DNA of 64,000 nt from Erinaceus europaeus. Its lineage: Eukaryota > Chordata > Mammalia > Eulipotyphla > Erinaceidae. Shown here one piece after another: positions 52,857 through 63,439 of the stretch (positions within the stretch are counted from its first letter, which is position 1; each line of letters begins with the position of its first letter). A program made the translations under genes and the position numbers. Below the pieces are notes generated by a model. That model was not told the origin of the DNA. It searched no databases and was given only the letters and a program-made list of their open reading frames with translations. The stretch lies in NCBI RefSeq assembly GCF_950295315.1, contig NW_026647274.1:1-64000 (forward strand), in the 5' to 3' direction.

Positions 52857-53283
52857 TGTCAGAAATTTTCAGTTGGCTACCTATTTACAATGTAAACAAG
52901 TGGGTGTTGGTATCAAGCTTGGCTGGGGAATTGTTCAGATGCAGTCACATCCACCATGTTGTCCCCTCAGGCTGTTGCCAGTTCCCCTGAGAGTTAATAT
53001 GATATTCTCAGAGTGCCTTTCCCAACCAATCCTGTCCCTGCTCGTCACTCCCGGTTTTTGCCCTATAAAGCCCTTCTTCTTCCGCCCCTCATTCTCTTGT
53101 CCGTTTTTCACCTCTGTGATTAGACACAGAAAAGGGTGCTGCGCGAGGTGGCCATTTTTGATAGCTATATATGGCCTGAACTGCTGCGCTCTCACCCAAC
53201 TTTGAGGTGCCCGCAAGAGTAAAGAATTGTGTTCCCTCTACGCTCCAGATCTCCTCTCTCTCTCCTCCGCTTCGCAGCTGACA
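52857..53283 (+). mobile_element. probable solo LTR
   Basis: 427 bp bounded by TGTCAG and CTGACA, a perfect inverted pair. It contains a CCAAT box (CCAACCAATCC at about 53021), TATA box (CCTATAAAGCCC at about 53060) and a variant polyadenylation signal AGTAAAG at about 53217, in the order expected of U3-R-U5. Flanking 4-mers AAGC/AAAC are only near-identical, so the TSD is doubtful. No internal retroviral sequence. Confidence 0.6.
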
Positions 53284-53289
53284 AAACTT

Positions 53290-54058
53290 CTTGTGAATAC
53301 TGTATTTTTGCACATTTCTTGGATAAAAACAGTGCCCTTAATAAAGGAAGCTTACTAAATCCTTCAAGTCTTATCAGAGAGGCATGATGATTTAATCTGA
53401 GTTGTGATTTTTTAGCATAATAAAGAATAAAGTGAAGTTTTTGAGATGTCTGAAGTATAAATTATGTGAATTGATGGATATGTATATCCTTATACTAATG
53501 TTACTATCTCTTTGGAAATGACTTCATTAAACAAAAGACATTACTCTTTTTTTTTTTCTGTTCTGAGTGCTCGTCTTAAAAAAATTAGCATTAGTTTTGT
53601 TTTTTCCAGCTTTATTGAGCTATAATTGAAGAAACAAAAGTGTGTATATTTCAAATGACAATGTAATCATTCACTCTTTTTTTCATCTATTTACACTCAT
53701 GCATGTTGGGGAAAAGGGTTGCCTCTAAATGCAGAATATAGATATGAGTAATTAGGTGAATATCTGTTTATGTGGGTTGTTACCTTGTTTGTAATTTATA
53801 AATTGAATAATAACAATTTTTAGTCCTCAATAACCAAAATGGTGAGAAAGTTGATTTTATTACATTTGACGCAATCTCCTCCTTTTTTTGGGGGGTCATC
53901 TAAAAAGCAGTATATACCCTCACACAAGTACATGTTGCTTTGACAGAAGACTGTGGGAAAAAAGACTAACTATATGAGAGGAGATGTCTTAAAACAAGAT
54001 GTGAGGGTGTGGGAAGAAGAAGAAGCAAGCATACTGTTTCTAAGACTTTATGAGTACT
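53290..54058. other. AT-rich unique sequence, nothing recognised
   Basis: Poly-T runs and short frames. A short CCTCACACAAGTACATG region near 53920 carries no gene signal. Confidence 0.4.
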
Positions 54059-54059
54059 C

Positions 54060-54190
54060 AGGTAGTTATCTTCCAGAGTGGGAGGTTGGGAACACAGAAC
54101 TTTGGTGGTGGGTAGGTATAGTGTGGAACTATACACTGTAATAGTACAATCTTGTAACATGCTATTAATCACAAATAAAAAATGAAAAAA
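54060..54190 (+). mobile_element. LINE-type 3' end
   Basis: GGGAACACAGAACTTTGGTG, GTGTGGAACTATACACTG, CTTGTAACATGCTATTAATC, CACAAATAAAAAATG, the same terminal order as 22220-22395 and 48610-48720. Confidence 0.55.
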
Positions 54191-54210
54191 TAAAATAATC
54201 TACACTAACA

Positions 54211-54395
54211 GGGGCTGAGTGATGGCACACTTAGTTGACTACATATGTCATTATGCAGAAGAATCCAGGTTCAAGCTCACCTGCAGGGAGCAAGCTTCAT
54301 GACTGTTGTAGCGGTACTAGAGTTACCTCTCTCTCTTCCCCCTTCTTCACTCTCAATTTCTTTTTGTCCTAAAAATTAATTTTTAAAAAGATTCA
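54211..54395 (+). mobile_element. SINE class B, diverged
   Basis: GGGGCTGAGTGATGGCACAC, ATCCAGGTTCAAGCTCACC, GGGAGCAAGCTTCATGACTG. The mid-section CCCTGGTCCCC is deleted. Confidence 0.75.
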
Positions 54396-54399
54396 TTTA

Positions 54400-56200
54400 T
54401 AAAAAAAACTAAAGGAAATTAAAACCTCACATTATCTGCTGAACAATGTGGGTAAATCAGACAACTCCATTTGGTCAAGACCTATGACATTGTCTTACAT
54501 ATAAGGAGCAATACAAACTTGTAGTTTTTGCCACAAACAGTAATGCCCCTCCCATATGTACAGTATAGTTGCCTCAAGGGTCTAATCTAATGAAATTTGA
54601 TGGGTGAAGAGCAAAGTGCTCTTTAGAATATGTAGCTTCTCCTCCTCCTTCTCCCTCTCTCCAGAAAAACCCTAAGTGAAATTACTCTTAGCAAATGGGG
54701 ATGTCATGGCTTTTAACCAAGTAGTCCAGGGGCTACTGGTTTTCAAGTTTCATATGATATCACTGGAATCAGGCCCATCTCTTGGTCAGCTGTTCCCATA
54801 TGTGGACCTTGCTGTTAGGCAGGTCCTTATTGGAAAGGTGAAGGCCAGAAGGACCATCAGTTGAGTACCCCCAGCTTGCTCAGTTGCATGGAATGCTGAT
54901 TATCTGGTTCCCTCAGCAGAACTGAGATTGGTTCAGAGGGTCAGATTGTCCCATTTTAGTTAAAAGTCAACACGAGAAGCTGAGAATATGGTCAATTCAC
55001 CACTCTCAGCTGCAAGAACTCACAGTATCAAGGTAGGAGAAATACTTTCAAGGGGAGAGGAAGGCCATTATCACTCATGGAAAGCTAGTGAGTGGTGGAA
55101 TCTGAGAAGACCAATATTGATAGTACTTCACAATATGAACCTCTTTCTTCATTCAGAAGGGAAAGTGAGAAGACTGAGCAGGCAGAAGGGACCAGGAGAT
55201 CATCCCGGTAGAGAGGGAGTACTCCTTCCTGCCAGGGTTGTCTTTTTCTAAGGATTGATTGGGCCAAATACTAAATCTGGTATCCACTTCTCTATAAGTT
55301 ATACAGTACCAGTTACATTTCTAATAAACCTTCAGGGAAGCTGCTCCTTACAATGAGTTCATAGTTTAGTACATTATTGTTTGAATGTTGAAAGGGGTTT
55401 CTTGGTTTCCCTACCTCATTGAATTTTGGCTTTTCATGGTGTGCAATTTTGCTACATTTATAATCATCATGTACTTTGTTTTGGGAGAATGCATTTAGTC
55501 ATAAAAGCTTTTCATACAACAGGAGGAAGGATCAGCTTCACTATCAATATCTTAGCACAGTCTGCTTTTTAAAATATCCTTCCCAGGAATGCTCAAAGTA
55601 AGTTGTGACCCTCAGATTTATAGTAATTGAAAAAAAGAAACCAATTTGATTCCATTAATAGAGAAATCATTCATTTGTGCATGACAATATTATAGTACTC
55701 TAAAAAAGATTCCATGTATTCCCCTTACTTCCTATTTCACAAAGTTACCATTTCAATCTAGCTTTGTTTGTGATATAATAACAGAGCTTCTGCACAAAGT
55801 GAGACTACACTAATGCAGACTTCTTCCGTGAATAGGAAAAATGAATGTTTTTTTTAATTTAAAGGAAACTGTCTTTAAAATGCAATTTTTTTGAAAATAT
55901 AATAAAGTCAAATATAAATATTGTGAACAGATGTTTCTTAAGAAGCTTTTGAAATGAATAGTCACCATCTGGAACCATTTACAATGAGAAGAAGGTAAGC
56001 ATGCACCTGTTCCTTTCTTTAAAAAGATATAATCTCTGTACCAAATTATAAACAAGTATGGCAGTTTCCATTAAGAATGCAATATTCAATTTGCCAAATG
56101 GTTTAGAAAAATATTGATAAGAATGTAGATGGTTTTGAAAAGTATGCTTCTGAAAAGCTTAGTCTGTTTTCAGATATCTTTGTTCACTTGTAATTTTTTT
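54400..56200. other. unique sequence, nothing recognised
   Basis: 1.8 kb without a young repeat. Short frames at 54676-54864, 54988-55251 and 55810-56055 match no family that I know. Composition is AT-rich and non-coding in look. Confidence 0.4.
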
Positions 56201-56204
56201 TTAA

Positions 56205-56464
56205 ATTTTTTTTACATTTATTTATTTTCCCTTTTGTTGCCTTTGTTGTTTTTAGTTTTTAATTGTTGTTATTGATGTCATCTTTGTTAGATAGGACAGA
56301 TAGAAGAGGGGAAGAGAAAGATAGACACCTGAAGATCTGTTTCACTGCCTGTGAAGCAACTCCCCTGCAGGTGGGGAGCCAGGGGCTTGAACCAAGATCC
56401 TTAAGCCAGTTCTTGTGCTTTGTGCCACGGGCACTTAACCTGTTGCGCTACCGCCCGACTCCCC
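56205..56464 (-). mobile_element. SINE class A
   Basis: - strand copy with a shortened body (GACAGATAGAAGAGGGGAAG) and head complement GCGCTACCGCCCGACTCCCC. Confidence 0.9.
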
Positions 56465-56469
56465 ACTTG

Positions 56470-57280
56470 TAATTTTTTTAAAGATAAAACTGTCCCTAGT
56501 GAGTGGATGGTCTTCATTTTTAAAAAACCACACAAAGCCTGAGTGAACATCAAACTTCACTTCTGTGTCCATTATCACAAAATGAGTTGAACCTGTAAGC
56601 ATTGCAACTCCATAGACCAAATCAAATGCAATTGCGGCTTCAGTTAAGGGTTCCATGAACCACCCCTTTGCAATACAGTATTGTAGCAACTTCCACTGAA
56701 AGGTAGAATTTAGGAGGAGCTTTGGTCAACGGAATTCAGGGGAAGAATTGGTGTCCAGTCTAAACCTAGACCTTCAGAGACTGACTGCTTTCTTTTTGTG
56801 GAACTCTGCCCCAGACCCATAAATAAGCTGGAGGGTGAGGGACAACAGAGAGGAGAGCTCCATGAAGATATTCCTGCCTGGTCATATTAGCACAGCTTGT
56901 AGCTAATCAGCCTCCCATCATAGAAGAGACCCTGCTAAGATTATCACTAACCTGTAGATTAAAAGTCTCAGAGTCCTTAGCCTTTAGCCTATAGCAGAAA
57001 GGTCTTGGTTTCTCTATGACTAATAACTGGCAAGGGGCACTGCTAGTAGCTAAAGGACTTTGAAAAACTGTGATTTTTGTTCCTTACCTTCTTAAAGTAT
57101 ATGGAGGTAGGTACAACTCCATGTATATAGTTCTAAAGATTATATCAGGCTCACAGGTAGAACTTTATGTGCAGATAGGAGACTCCAAGTAAATGAAAGA
57201 GGAAAAATACATTGAGTGAGTTTAAGATAATGGTTAAGTTATTGGAGGGTAGAGTCTATTTTTGAAAATTTCAAAACTTT
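56470..57280. other. unique sequence with an unassigned - strand frame
   Basis: A - strand frame (to 56689) reads GWFMEPLTEAAIAFDLVYGV and continues about 65 residues. It could be the remains of an old mobile element or retrocopy. I do not recognise it. Confidence 0.3.
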
Positions 57281-57283
57281 TAA

Positions 57284-57432
57284 AAATATTTATTAGTTAT
57301 GAGAAAGATTCACATGAGACAAAGAGAAAAGAGAACCAGAGCATCACTCTGGTCTATGCAGTGCTGGGATTTGAACTAGGAACTATAGGGATAGTTCAGA
57401 GTTCTACCAGTTGAGCTATACTTCCAGACACT
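57284..57432 (-). mobile_element. SINE class C, diverged
   Basis: CAGAGCATCACTCTGGTCTA, GCAGTGCTGGGATTTGAACT, CCAGTTGAGCTATACTTCC. Confidence 0.65.
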
Positions 57433-57439
57433 AGAATTT

Positions 57440-58329
57440 TTTTTAATGCAGTAAGAAATGAGGTCATTCTCTTTGTTGAAACCCATCTAACTTACAAGTG
57501 ATTTCTTGTTTCAGCAGTTGGTTCCACATGCTATAGTTTTTTTAAGTGTTTAATTCATTTGTAAAGCAGTTCCTTATACTTACTTCCTCTCTAATCACTC
57601 TTAATTAGAGTAATTTTACTTAATTAGAGTAACTGAATTAATTGGGTTGTACTAACTCTACTAGCAGATTGACCTGCTAGCTATGAAAGCCAAGTTTCAA
57701 TGAACAAAACAATCAAAGTTTTTTTTTTTTTGTATTTGTGATGATCATTTTTTTGTTACTTCCCTGGTTTCCATCTTCCACTTTTTCCTTTAGACTTACT
57801 TTATCTCTCTTTTCACTTATTTCCTTCATTTGTAGTCCCTATGATTAGAGTAGGAATAAACTTTATTCCAAACTCAATGACTGAACTATGACTGGCTCAT
57901 ATCCTGTAGACACTTAGACCAGTTCTGGGAGTGAAATAACACAACCAAAGCTAGTAAAATTCAGAAACATGTTTTGTTTGTTAAACTTCTGAGAAGTAGA
58001 AGACTGCTCTTTGTCTTCACTGTGTGAGATCTGGAATGAAAGAAGTCATTTTTTTCTGTCATTAAAGTAGATTCAAAAGTTGTCAGAAGGTCATGCAATG
58101 GAATATAAGGATGAAGCCAAACTATGAAATGCAGGAGAGAGAGGAAAGATGATCCTTGAAAACACTGTGGATGGATGCAGCCTGACTTTGAAGTTAATAT
58201 TGCTTTTAGGGTCTTTGCTGACAAGACCAATAAACCCCTGTTATTATTTAAGTCTAGTGAGTTGTTTTCTTCACTTGAAACTGAAAAACCACTAATCGAC
58301 ATATCCTTCATTTCTGATTTTCTGGCTTT
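57440..58329. other. unique sequence, nothing assigned
   Basis: Contains a TTAATTAGAG tandem near 57600-57630 and a 116-codon - strand frame at 57961-58311 with low-complexity Ser/Leu-rich text and no recognisable family. Confidence 0.35.
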
Positions 58330-58600
58330 GTTTCAAGTACCCTAGTTCAGACCCTCTTTTATGTACTCAAGCAACTGCTTCTTAGCTACATTCCCACTGC
58401 CAGTCTGCATCCCTCTGACACACACCTTATTATTGGGCTAATACCTCAAATACAACTAAAATCATACCTCTTTGCTCAAAAGCCTTCAGTGGCTTTCTGG
58501 TAACTTTTACATAAGACAAAACAAAACATCACTTTTTGATTGACAGTGCCACCTTAGTGTTCTCAAGTTGTGCTGGTAAAGCCTTCTTGGGACCTCCATT
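58330..58600 (+). mobile_element. probable L2 fragment (ancient LINE)
   Basis: TTTGCTCAAAAGCCTTCAGT and GGCTTTCTGGTAACTTTTAC follow the L2 text GCTCAAAACCCTCCAATGGC / TTCCCATCTCACTC. Confidence 0.45.
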
Positions 58601-58664
58601 CAATGTTAATAAATACAGAATTTTATTTTATTAAAAAATTTAAAAAATCTATTTTGATTTATTT

Positions 58665-58785
58665 TTTATCTTATTATTATTGTTTTTAACCAGACCACTG
58701 CTCAGATTTAGTTGATGGAAGTGCAGGACTGAACCTGGGACCTCAGCCTCAGGCCTGAGAGTCTATGTTATCTCCCCCACCCACT
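58665..58785 (-). mobile_element. SINE class D
   Basis: CAGACCACTGCTCAGATTTA, GGACTGAACCTGGGACCTCA, GGCCTGAGAGTCTATGTTAT. Confidence 0.7.
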
Positions 58786-58944
58786 TTTTTTTTTTTTATT
58801 AACTTGAAAATTCAGTAGTGCTTAACTTGATGATTACTCTCCTAAGACATTATCTTTCTCAGTTCCTGCGGTACAACTGTCTCCTTTTTTTGCCAGACCA
58901 TCCTTTGCTATATCTAACCTTTGAAAGTTGGAGATTTTCTTTAT

Positions 58945-58966
58945 TTTAGGTTATTTATTCATGAAT

Positions 58967-59030
<64 letters not shown>

Positions 59031-59130
59031 ACCAGATATCACTATGGTACATGTGTTGCCGGAGACTGAACTTAGGACCTCATGCTTGAAAGTCCTGTGC
59101 TTTATCTACTGTGCCACCTCTCAGACCACA
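58945..59130 (-). mobile_element. SINE class C with internal (GATA)n
   Basis: The C element's own GATAGGAGGA region is replaced by a GATA array. The rest (GTGTTGCCGGAGACTGAACT, CCTCATGCTTGAAAGTCC) is normal. Confidence 0.88.
58969..59030 (+). repeat. (GATA)15 microsatellite
   Basis: About 62 bases of perfect GATA units inside a C SINE. Confidence 0.96.
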
Positions 59131-59149
59131 AAAACTTGAGTTTTTCCAG

Positions 59150-59215
59150 TTTTTATTATTGTATTTTACTGTTGACTGTAAACTATTAATCCCCCAATAA
59201 AGATATAAAAAATCC
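59150..59215 (+). mobile_element. L1 3' terminus
   Basis: ATTTTACTGTTGACTGTAAA, CTATTAATCCCCCAATAAAG. Same end block as 7303-7470. Very short 5'-truncated insertion. Confidence 0.75.
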
Positions 59216-59442
59216 TTTTAAATATTGACGACTCATAAATCTAACCTTTGAACTGAAGTTTCTTCTAAGTTTGAGAGCCCAGCATCCTTTCCATCTTAGA
59301 CTTGTCCTCAAAGCTGATTTTTTTTTTTTCCTACAACTCTTTGAGTCCCACCACAGAATAAATAGTATATCTACTTGATGTTCAGGTCAAGAATTTGGAA
59401 ATCATACTGTCTTCCTAATCTTTTAAATTTAGTGTTTTGTTC

Positions 59443-59467
59443 CCTTCCTTTCTTCCTTTCTTCCTTC

Positions 59468-59541
<74 letters not shown>
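59443..59541 (+). repeat. (CTTT)n microsatellite
   Basis: Impure CTTCCTTT at the left, then about 70 bases of perfect CTTT. It lies at the 3' end (- strand sense) of the adjacent D SINE. Confidence 0.95.
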
Positions 59542-59547
59542 GCCTCC

Positions 59548-59668
59548 TCTTTTATTTTTTTCCACAGCCAGAGCACTGCTCAGCTCTTACTTATGGTGGT
59601 ATTAGGGATTAAATTTGGGACCTATGGTGCCTCAGGCATGGAAGTATTTTGCATATCTTCCCAGTCCT
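59548..59668 (-). mobile_element. SINE class D
   Basis: CAGAGCACTGCTCAGCTCTT, GGTGCCTCAGGCATGGAAGT. Its A-rich tail position is occupied by the (CTTT)n array. Confidence 0.75.
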
Positions 59669-59829
59669 GTAATCTTTTAAATCTAAAAAATGCCAAATCC
59701 TGTCAATTCTATCTACTAAATATCTCAGGACTTTATTGCATCTCTCAATTTCTTGCTGTCACCACCTAGTTAGTACAAGCCCAAATAACCTGTTTCTTTG
59801 AAAAATTTACTAGTCTCTTTCTTTGGCTC

Positions 59830-59962
59830 TCTCAAAATTATTTATGAGACATAAAAAAGAAAGGAGAGAACTAGAACATCACTCTAGCACATAAGATGCC
59901 TGGGATCCAACTCAGGACTTGAGGACCCAATGCTTTATCTAGTGCTCTACCTCCTGGGCCAT
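59830..59962 (-). mobile_element. SINE class C, diverged
   Basis: GAACATCACTCTAGCACATA, GATCCAACTCAGGACTTGAG, TCTACCTCCTGGGCC. Confidence 0.7.
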
Positions 59963-60104
59963 TGATCTAGGCTCTAAACAGATTTCTCTGTATCCATCCT
60001 TATCTCCTTTCTTTCCTCTAGACCTCAGTATTATCTTTTTATAATTCTAATTATTATTATTTTCTGACTTATGGGAGCAAGACTTTATATCTTATGCTGC
60101 TACT

Positions 60105-60240
60105 TATTTTTTTATTAGTGATTTAATAGTGATTTACAAAATTATGATATAACAGGGATGTAATTCCATACCATTCCCACCACCAGAGTTCTGTGTCCAC
60201 TATTCCTTCCATTAGTTCTCCCAAGATCACGGATATGAGC
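60105..60240 (-). mobile_element. LINE-type 3' end, inverted
   Basis: On the + strand: TTTATTAGTGATTTAATAGT, ACCACCAGAGTTCTGTGTCC. This is the complement of the GGACACAGAACTCTGGTGGT ... AATCACTAATAAA terminus at 48610-48720. Confidence 0.7.
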
Positions 60241-60490
60241 TATTACCTCTCTCTCTTTCTCTTTCTCTCTCTCTCTCCCTCCTCTGCCCCCCCATATATA
60301 TATGACCTTTTTTATGATCTTGTCTTCTTTTCCTTTCTAAGTCACACCTACTACTTCTGAGTTTTCTTTCTTTCTTTCTTTTTTTTTTTTTTCTTTCCTC
60401 TTTCCTCTGTTCTCTCTTTGGGCCCTGATGGAATTGGAGTTCAGAGCCCTCTGGTCATTTATCGCTCTGGGTATATGGACCAAAATTCAT

Positions 60491-60499
60491 TCTTTCTTT

Positions 60500-60570
<71 letters not shown>
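60491..60570 (+). repeat. (CTTT)n microsatellite
   Basis: About 80 bases of CTTT, perfect after the first unit, occupying the tail position of the C SINE that follows. Confidence 0.96.
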
Positions 60571-60575
60571 GAGAA

Positions 60576-60697
60576 AGATAGGAGGAGAGAGAAAGAACCA
60601 GACATCACTCTGGTACATGTGCTGCCAGGGATTGAACTCAGGACCTCATGCTTGAGAGTCTAATGCTTTATCCACTATGCCATCTCCTGGACCACAC
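60576..60697 (-). mobile_element. SINE class C
   Basis: GTGCTGCCAGGGATTGAACT, CCTCATGCTTGAGAGTCTAA, CCATCTCCTGGACCACACC. In sense orientation its 3' tail is the (AAAG)n array. Confidence 0.92.
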
Positions 60698-60699
60698 CA

Positions 60700-61192
60700 A
60701 AACTCTTTATAGGGTACAGTAGGTGAGTTCTGGATTTTGTAATTGCTTCTCCACTGGACCTGGGCATTGGCAGGTCAGCCCATACTTCCAGCCTGTTTCT
60801 TCCTTTCCCTAGTGAATTAGGGCTCTGGAGAGGTGAGGTCCTGGGGCACATTGGTGAGGTCATCTGTACAGTGAGGTCAGAATGGAATCATAGTAGCATC
60901 TTTAACATGGCTGGTGGCTGAAAGGCTGTAAGATAGTAAACAGGATAAATTGTTTAACAGGAACCAAAGTGTAAGAATAGAGCAGATGAGAATAAAGATC
61001 TGGGGATGGAAGAGGCTAGGATACTCATTTAAGGTATATTTCTAGGAGCCCATGACTTTTGTAATTTTTGCTTGAGCTTGTTAGTTAACATGAAAGTGGA
61101 CTAGAAAAATTGTCTGTGGGGAGTGTGTCAGAGCTGAGAATAGAACTTGAAAGCTAGATTAGGGCAGAGAGTAACTCCAAAGCTTGAAGAAA
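60700..61192 (-). mobile_element. R-family copy, inverted, 3' part
   Basis: On the + strand: TTGTAATTGCTTCTCCACTG, CAGCCTGTTTCTTCCTTTCC, CTAGGAGCCCATGACTTTTG, the complement of 21320-21700. Interrupted by an LTR at 61199. Confidence 0.75.
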
Positions 61193-61198
61193 AAATAT

Positions 61199-61585
61199 TG
61201 TTGCTATGCTTCACATTGGTTTGGTCTCGCTCTCCCCCTGCCAGGAGATGTGGTTTAGCGCCTCTCTTTCTCTCCACCCCGAATGCTACGTAGTTCCTGA
61301 GTTATGGCCAAGGTTTGGCCCTTGCTAGTTTGGCGCCTCTCTTTCTCCCCACCCCCCTGTGCTACGTAGTTCCTGAGTTATGGCCACAGCAGCCAGGAGA
61401 GAAGGATGCAGGACAGATCTGTGTGGTGATTAGCTTAAGGGTCTCTCTCTGCCACCAGAAGAGCAAGACAGGAGAGCACATGTTTGCCCGCTCGTGAATA
61501 AAGATTAAATTGTGTTCTCAGCTCAGCCGTGTGTCTCTGGTCATCTCTGTTACCTGCCCGTGAAGCCAGCCCAGTTAAAACAACA
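61199..61585 (+). mobile_element. solo LTR with 6-bp TSD
   Basis: 387 bp starting TGTTGCTATGC and ending AAAACAACA, with TGTTG/CAACA inverted ends and a perfect 6-bp duplication AAATAT at 61193-61198 and 61586-61591. It contains AATAAA at 61497-61502. A 58-base segment of the U3-like part is present twice (61253-61310 and 61328-61386). A 6-bp TSD fits class II (ERVK-like) integration; the family is not identified. No internal retroviral genes are here. Confidence 0.85.
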
Positions 61586-61591
61586 AAATAT

Positions 61592-62240
61592 AAATACAAT
61601 TCATTGTTAACCACACTGAGCTAACCCCAGGGCCCGTCTATCTTCATATTTAGCACAGGAGCCTGTAAAACCTCTGTGAGTCTGAACTTGCAGTCCATAA
61701 TCTGTGCTGGGAACCTTCTAGGCTACACTCCTACAGGACCAGTCTTCCTTGAGTGGCAGAGTAGGCTGACCTAACCTCTCTTCAGAGAGTTGGGCAGTCC
61801 TTATCATTGCTAGATTATAGTGAGAACAAGGTCCTGGAGAGACCCACAAAAGGGCTTATGATGATGTTCCTGATGAAAGTGACCAGTGATGGTGGAGAGA
61901 GGAATCTATTAGAGGTCTAGGTTCATCATAACTATGTGGGAATCTAAGGATCCCTTGACTAGGGACCCCCCTGATGAAATGGCCTAGTATTGATGAAAAA
62001 GACCATCCTTAAGTGTGCTAGTCTCTTGCCCTTATCCTGTTTTTATAGTCCTTTATCTGAATAACTTAGACTATCTTCCAGTTGTTAGAGAGTTGAATGT
62101 TATTTACTCTATCCAAGTCCCTCTTAAGTTTATGGGGTCTGGCCTCATGTTAAGGAAGAAATACACTATGGATTTTAGTGAAGGTCTAAGTCAGCCTTAC
62201 ATTTTACTGCATTTACTTGTTTGATGATTCTAATAAACTA
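61592..62240 (-). mobile_element. R-family copy, inverted, 5' part
   Basis: ACAATTCATTGTTAACCACA, GGACCAGTCTTCCTTGAGTG, GTGGCAGAGTAGGCTGACC are the complement of 46807-47000. It continues through ACTGGTCAC-type and CTTGACTAGGG blocks to about 62240. Confidence 0.75.
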
Positions 62241-62264
62241 ATTATTACTGTTATTATTATTATT

Positions 62265-62615
62265 ATTATTTTCCCTCCTGGGTTATTGCTGGGCTTGGTG
62301 CCTGCACCATGAATCCACCACTTCTGGAGGCCATTTTTTCCCCCTTTTTGTTGCCCTTGTTGTAGCCTCCTTGTGGTTATTATTATTGCCATTGTTGACG
62401 TTGTTCATTGTTGGATAGGACAGAGAGAAATGGAGAGAGGAGGGGAAGACAGAGAGGGGGAGAGAAAGATAGACACCTGCAGACCTGCTTCACCGCCTGT
62501 AAAGTGACTCCCCTGCAGGTGGGGAGCTGGGGGCTCGAACCGGGATCCTTTTGCTGGTCCCTGCACTTTGCACCACATGCGCTTAACCCACTGCACCACT
62601 GCCCAACCCCCAACT
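62265..62615 (-). mobile_element. SINE class A-long
   Basis: The 3' module is at the left (CCTGGGTTATTGCTGGGCTT, GCCTGCACCATGAATCCACC), the body is near consensus, and the head complement GCACCACTGCCCAACCCCC is at the right. No C copy accompanies it. Confidence 0.93.
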
Positions 62616-62624
62616 AATTATTAT

Positions 62625-62737
62625 TTTTAACCAGAATATCACACATCTCTGATTATCAGTGGCAGAGAGGATGAAACTTGAGGCCTCTCACATGCCAATC
62701 CTATGTGTTACTACTATGCTATCTTCCTGACCCTGAA
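62625..62737 (-). mobile_element. SINE class D, diverged
   Basis: GAGGCCTCTCACATGCCAAT, GTTACTACTATGCTATCTTC. Confidence 0.6.
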
Positions 62738-62745
62738 GATTATTT

Positions 62746-63015
62746 TAAAAAATATTTATTTATTCCCTTTTGTTGCCCTTGTTTTATTGTTTAGTTATTA
62801 TTATTGTTGTCATAGTTGTTGGATAGGACTGAGAGAAATGGAGAGAGGAGGGGAAGACAGAGAGGAGGAAAGATAGACACCTACAGACCTACTTCACCGA
62901 ATGTGAAGTGATTCCCCTTCACTTGGGGAGCCAGGGGCTCCAACCAGGATCCTTATTCCGCCCCTTGTGCTTTGTGCCACATACTCTTAACCTGCTGTGC
63001 TACTGCCCAACTCCC
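62746..63015 (-). mobile_element. SINE class A
   Basis: Complete - strand copy with head complement GTGCTACTGCCCAACTCCCC. Confidence 0.9.
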
Positions 63016-63271
63016 CCTGACACTATTATTTTAAAAACATAAAATTGTATAAACTAACTTCCACCCACCCTAGGTCCCAGTATACCTCTCTTTTTCTCAG
63101 ATTCATCACAATAGTGGTGACTGCTAAGTGTCTACTTTCCTAGATCTTAACTTTTCAGCTTTATTTTCTATCAAATAAAATATTTTGGGGAAGAACAATT
63201 AAACCCAAAAGACACCTATTTGGAAGTGCTTCACCAAGCATAAATCACATCTTTAAAATTTTCATGTTTAC

Positions 63272-63420
63272 GTGGTCCAGGAGGTGGCACAATGGTAAAG
63301 CTTTGGACTCTCAAGCATGAGGTGCCGAGTTTGATCCCTGGCAGCACATGTGCCAGAGTGATGTCTGGTTCTTTCTCTCTCCTCCTATCTTTCTCATAAA
63401 TAAATAAAATCTTTTAAAAA
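63272..63420 (+). mobile_element. SINE class C with TSD
   Basis: GTGGTCCAGGAGGTGGCACA through CATAAATAAATAAAATC. TTTTCATGTTTAC is repeated at about 63258 and 63425. Confidence 0.95.
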
Positions 63421-63439
63421 AATTTTTCATGTTTACATA

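Noticed and set aside
57961..58311. 116-codon - strand frame as a gene
   Set aside because: Ser/Leu-rich, no family resemblance, no promoter or splice context.
58969..59030. CRISPR-like regular repetition
   Set aside because: Tetranucleotide microsatellite without spacers, in a mammalian genome.
59371..59605. Frames with long KE/ER or FLS runs
   Set aside because: Translations of the (CTTT)n microsatellite.
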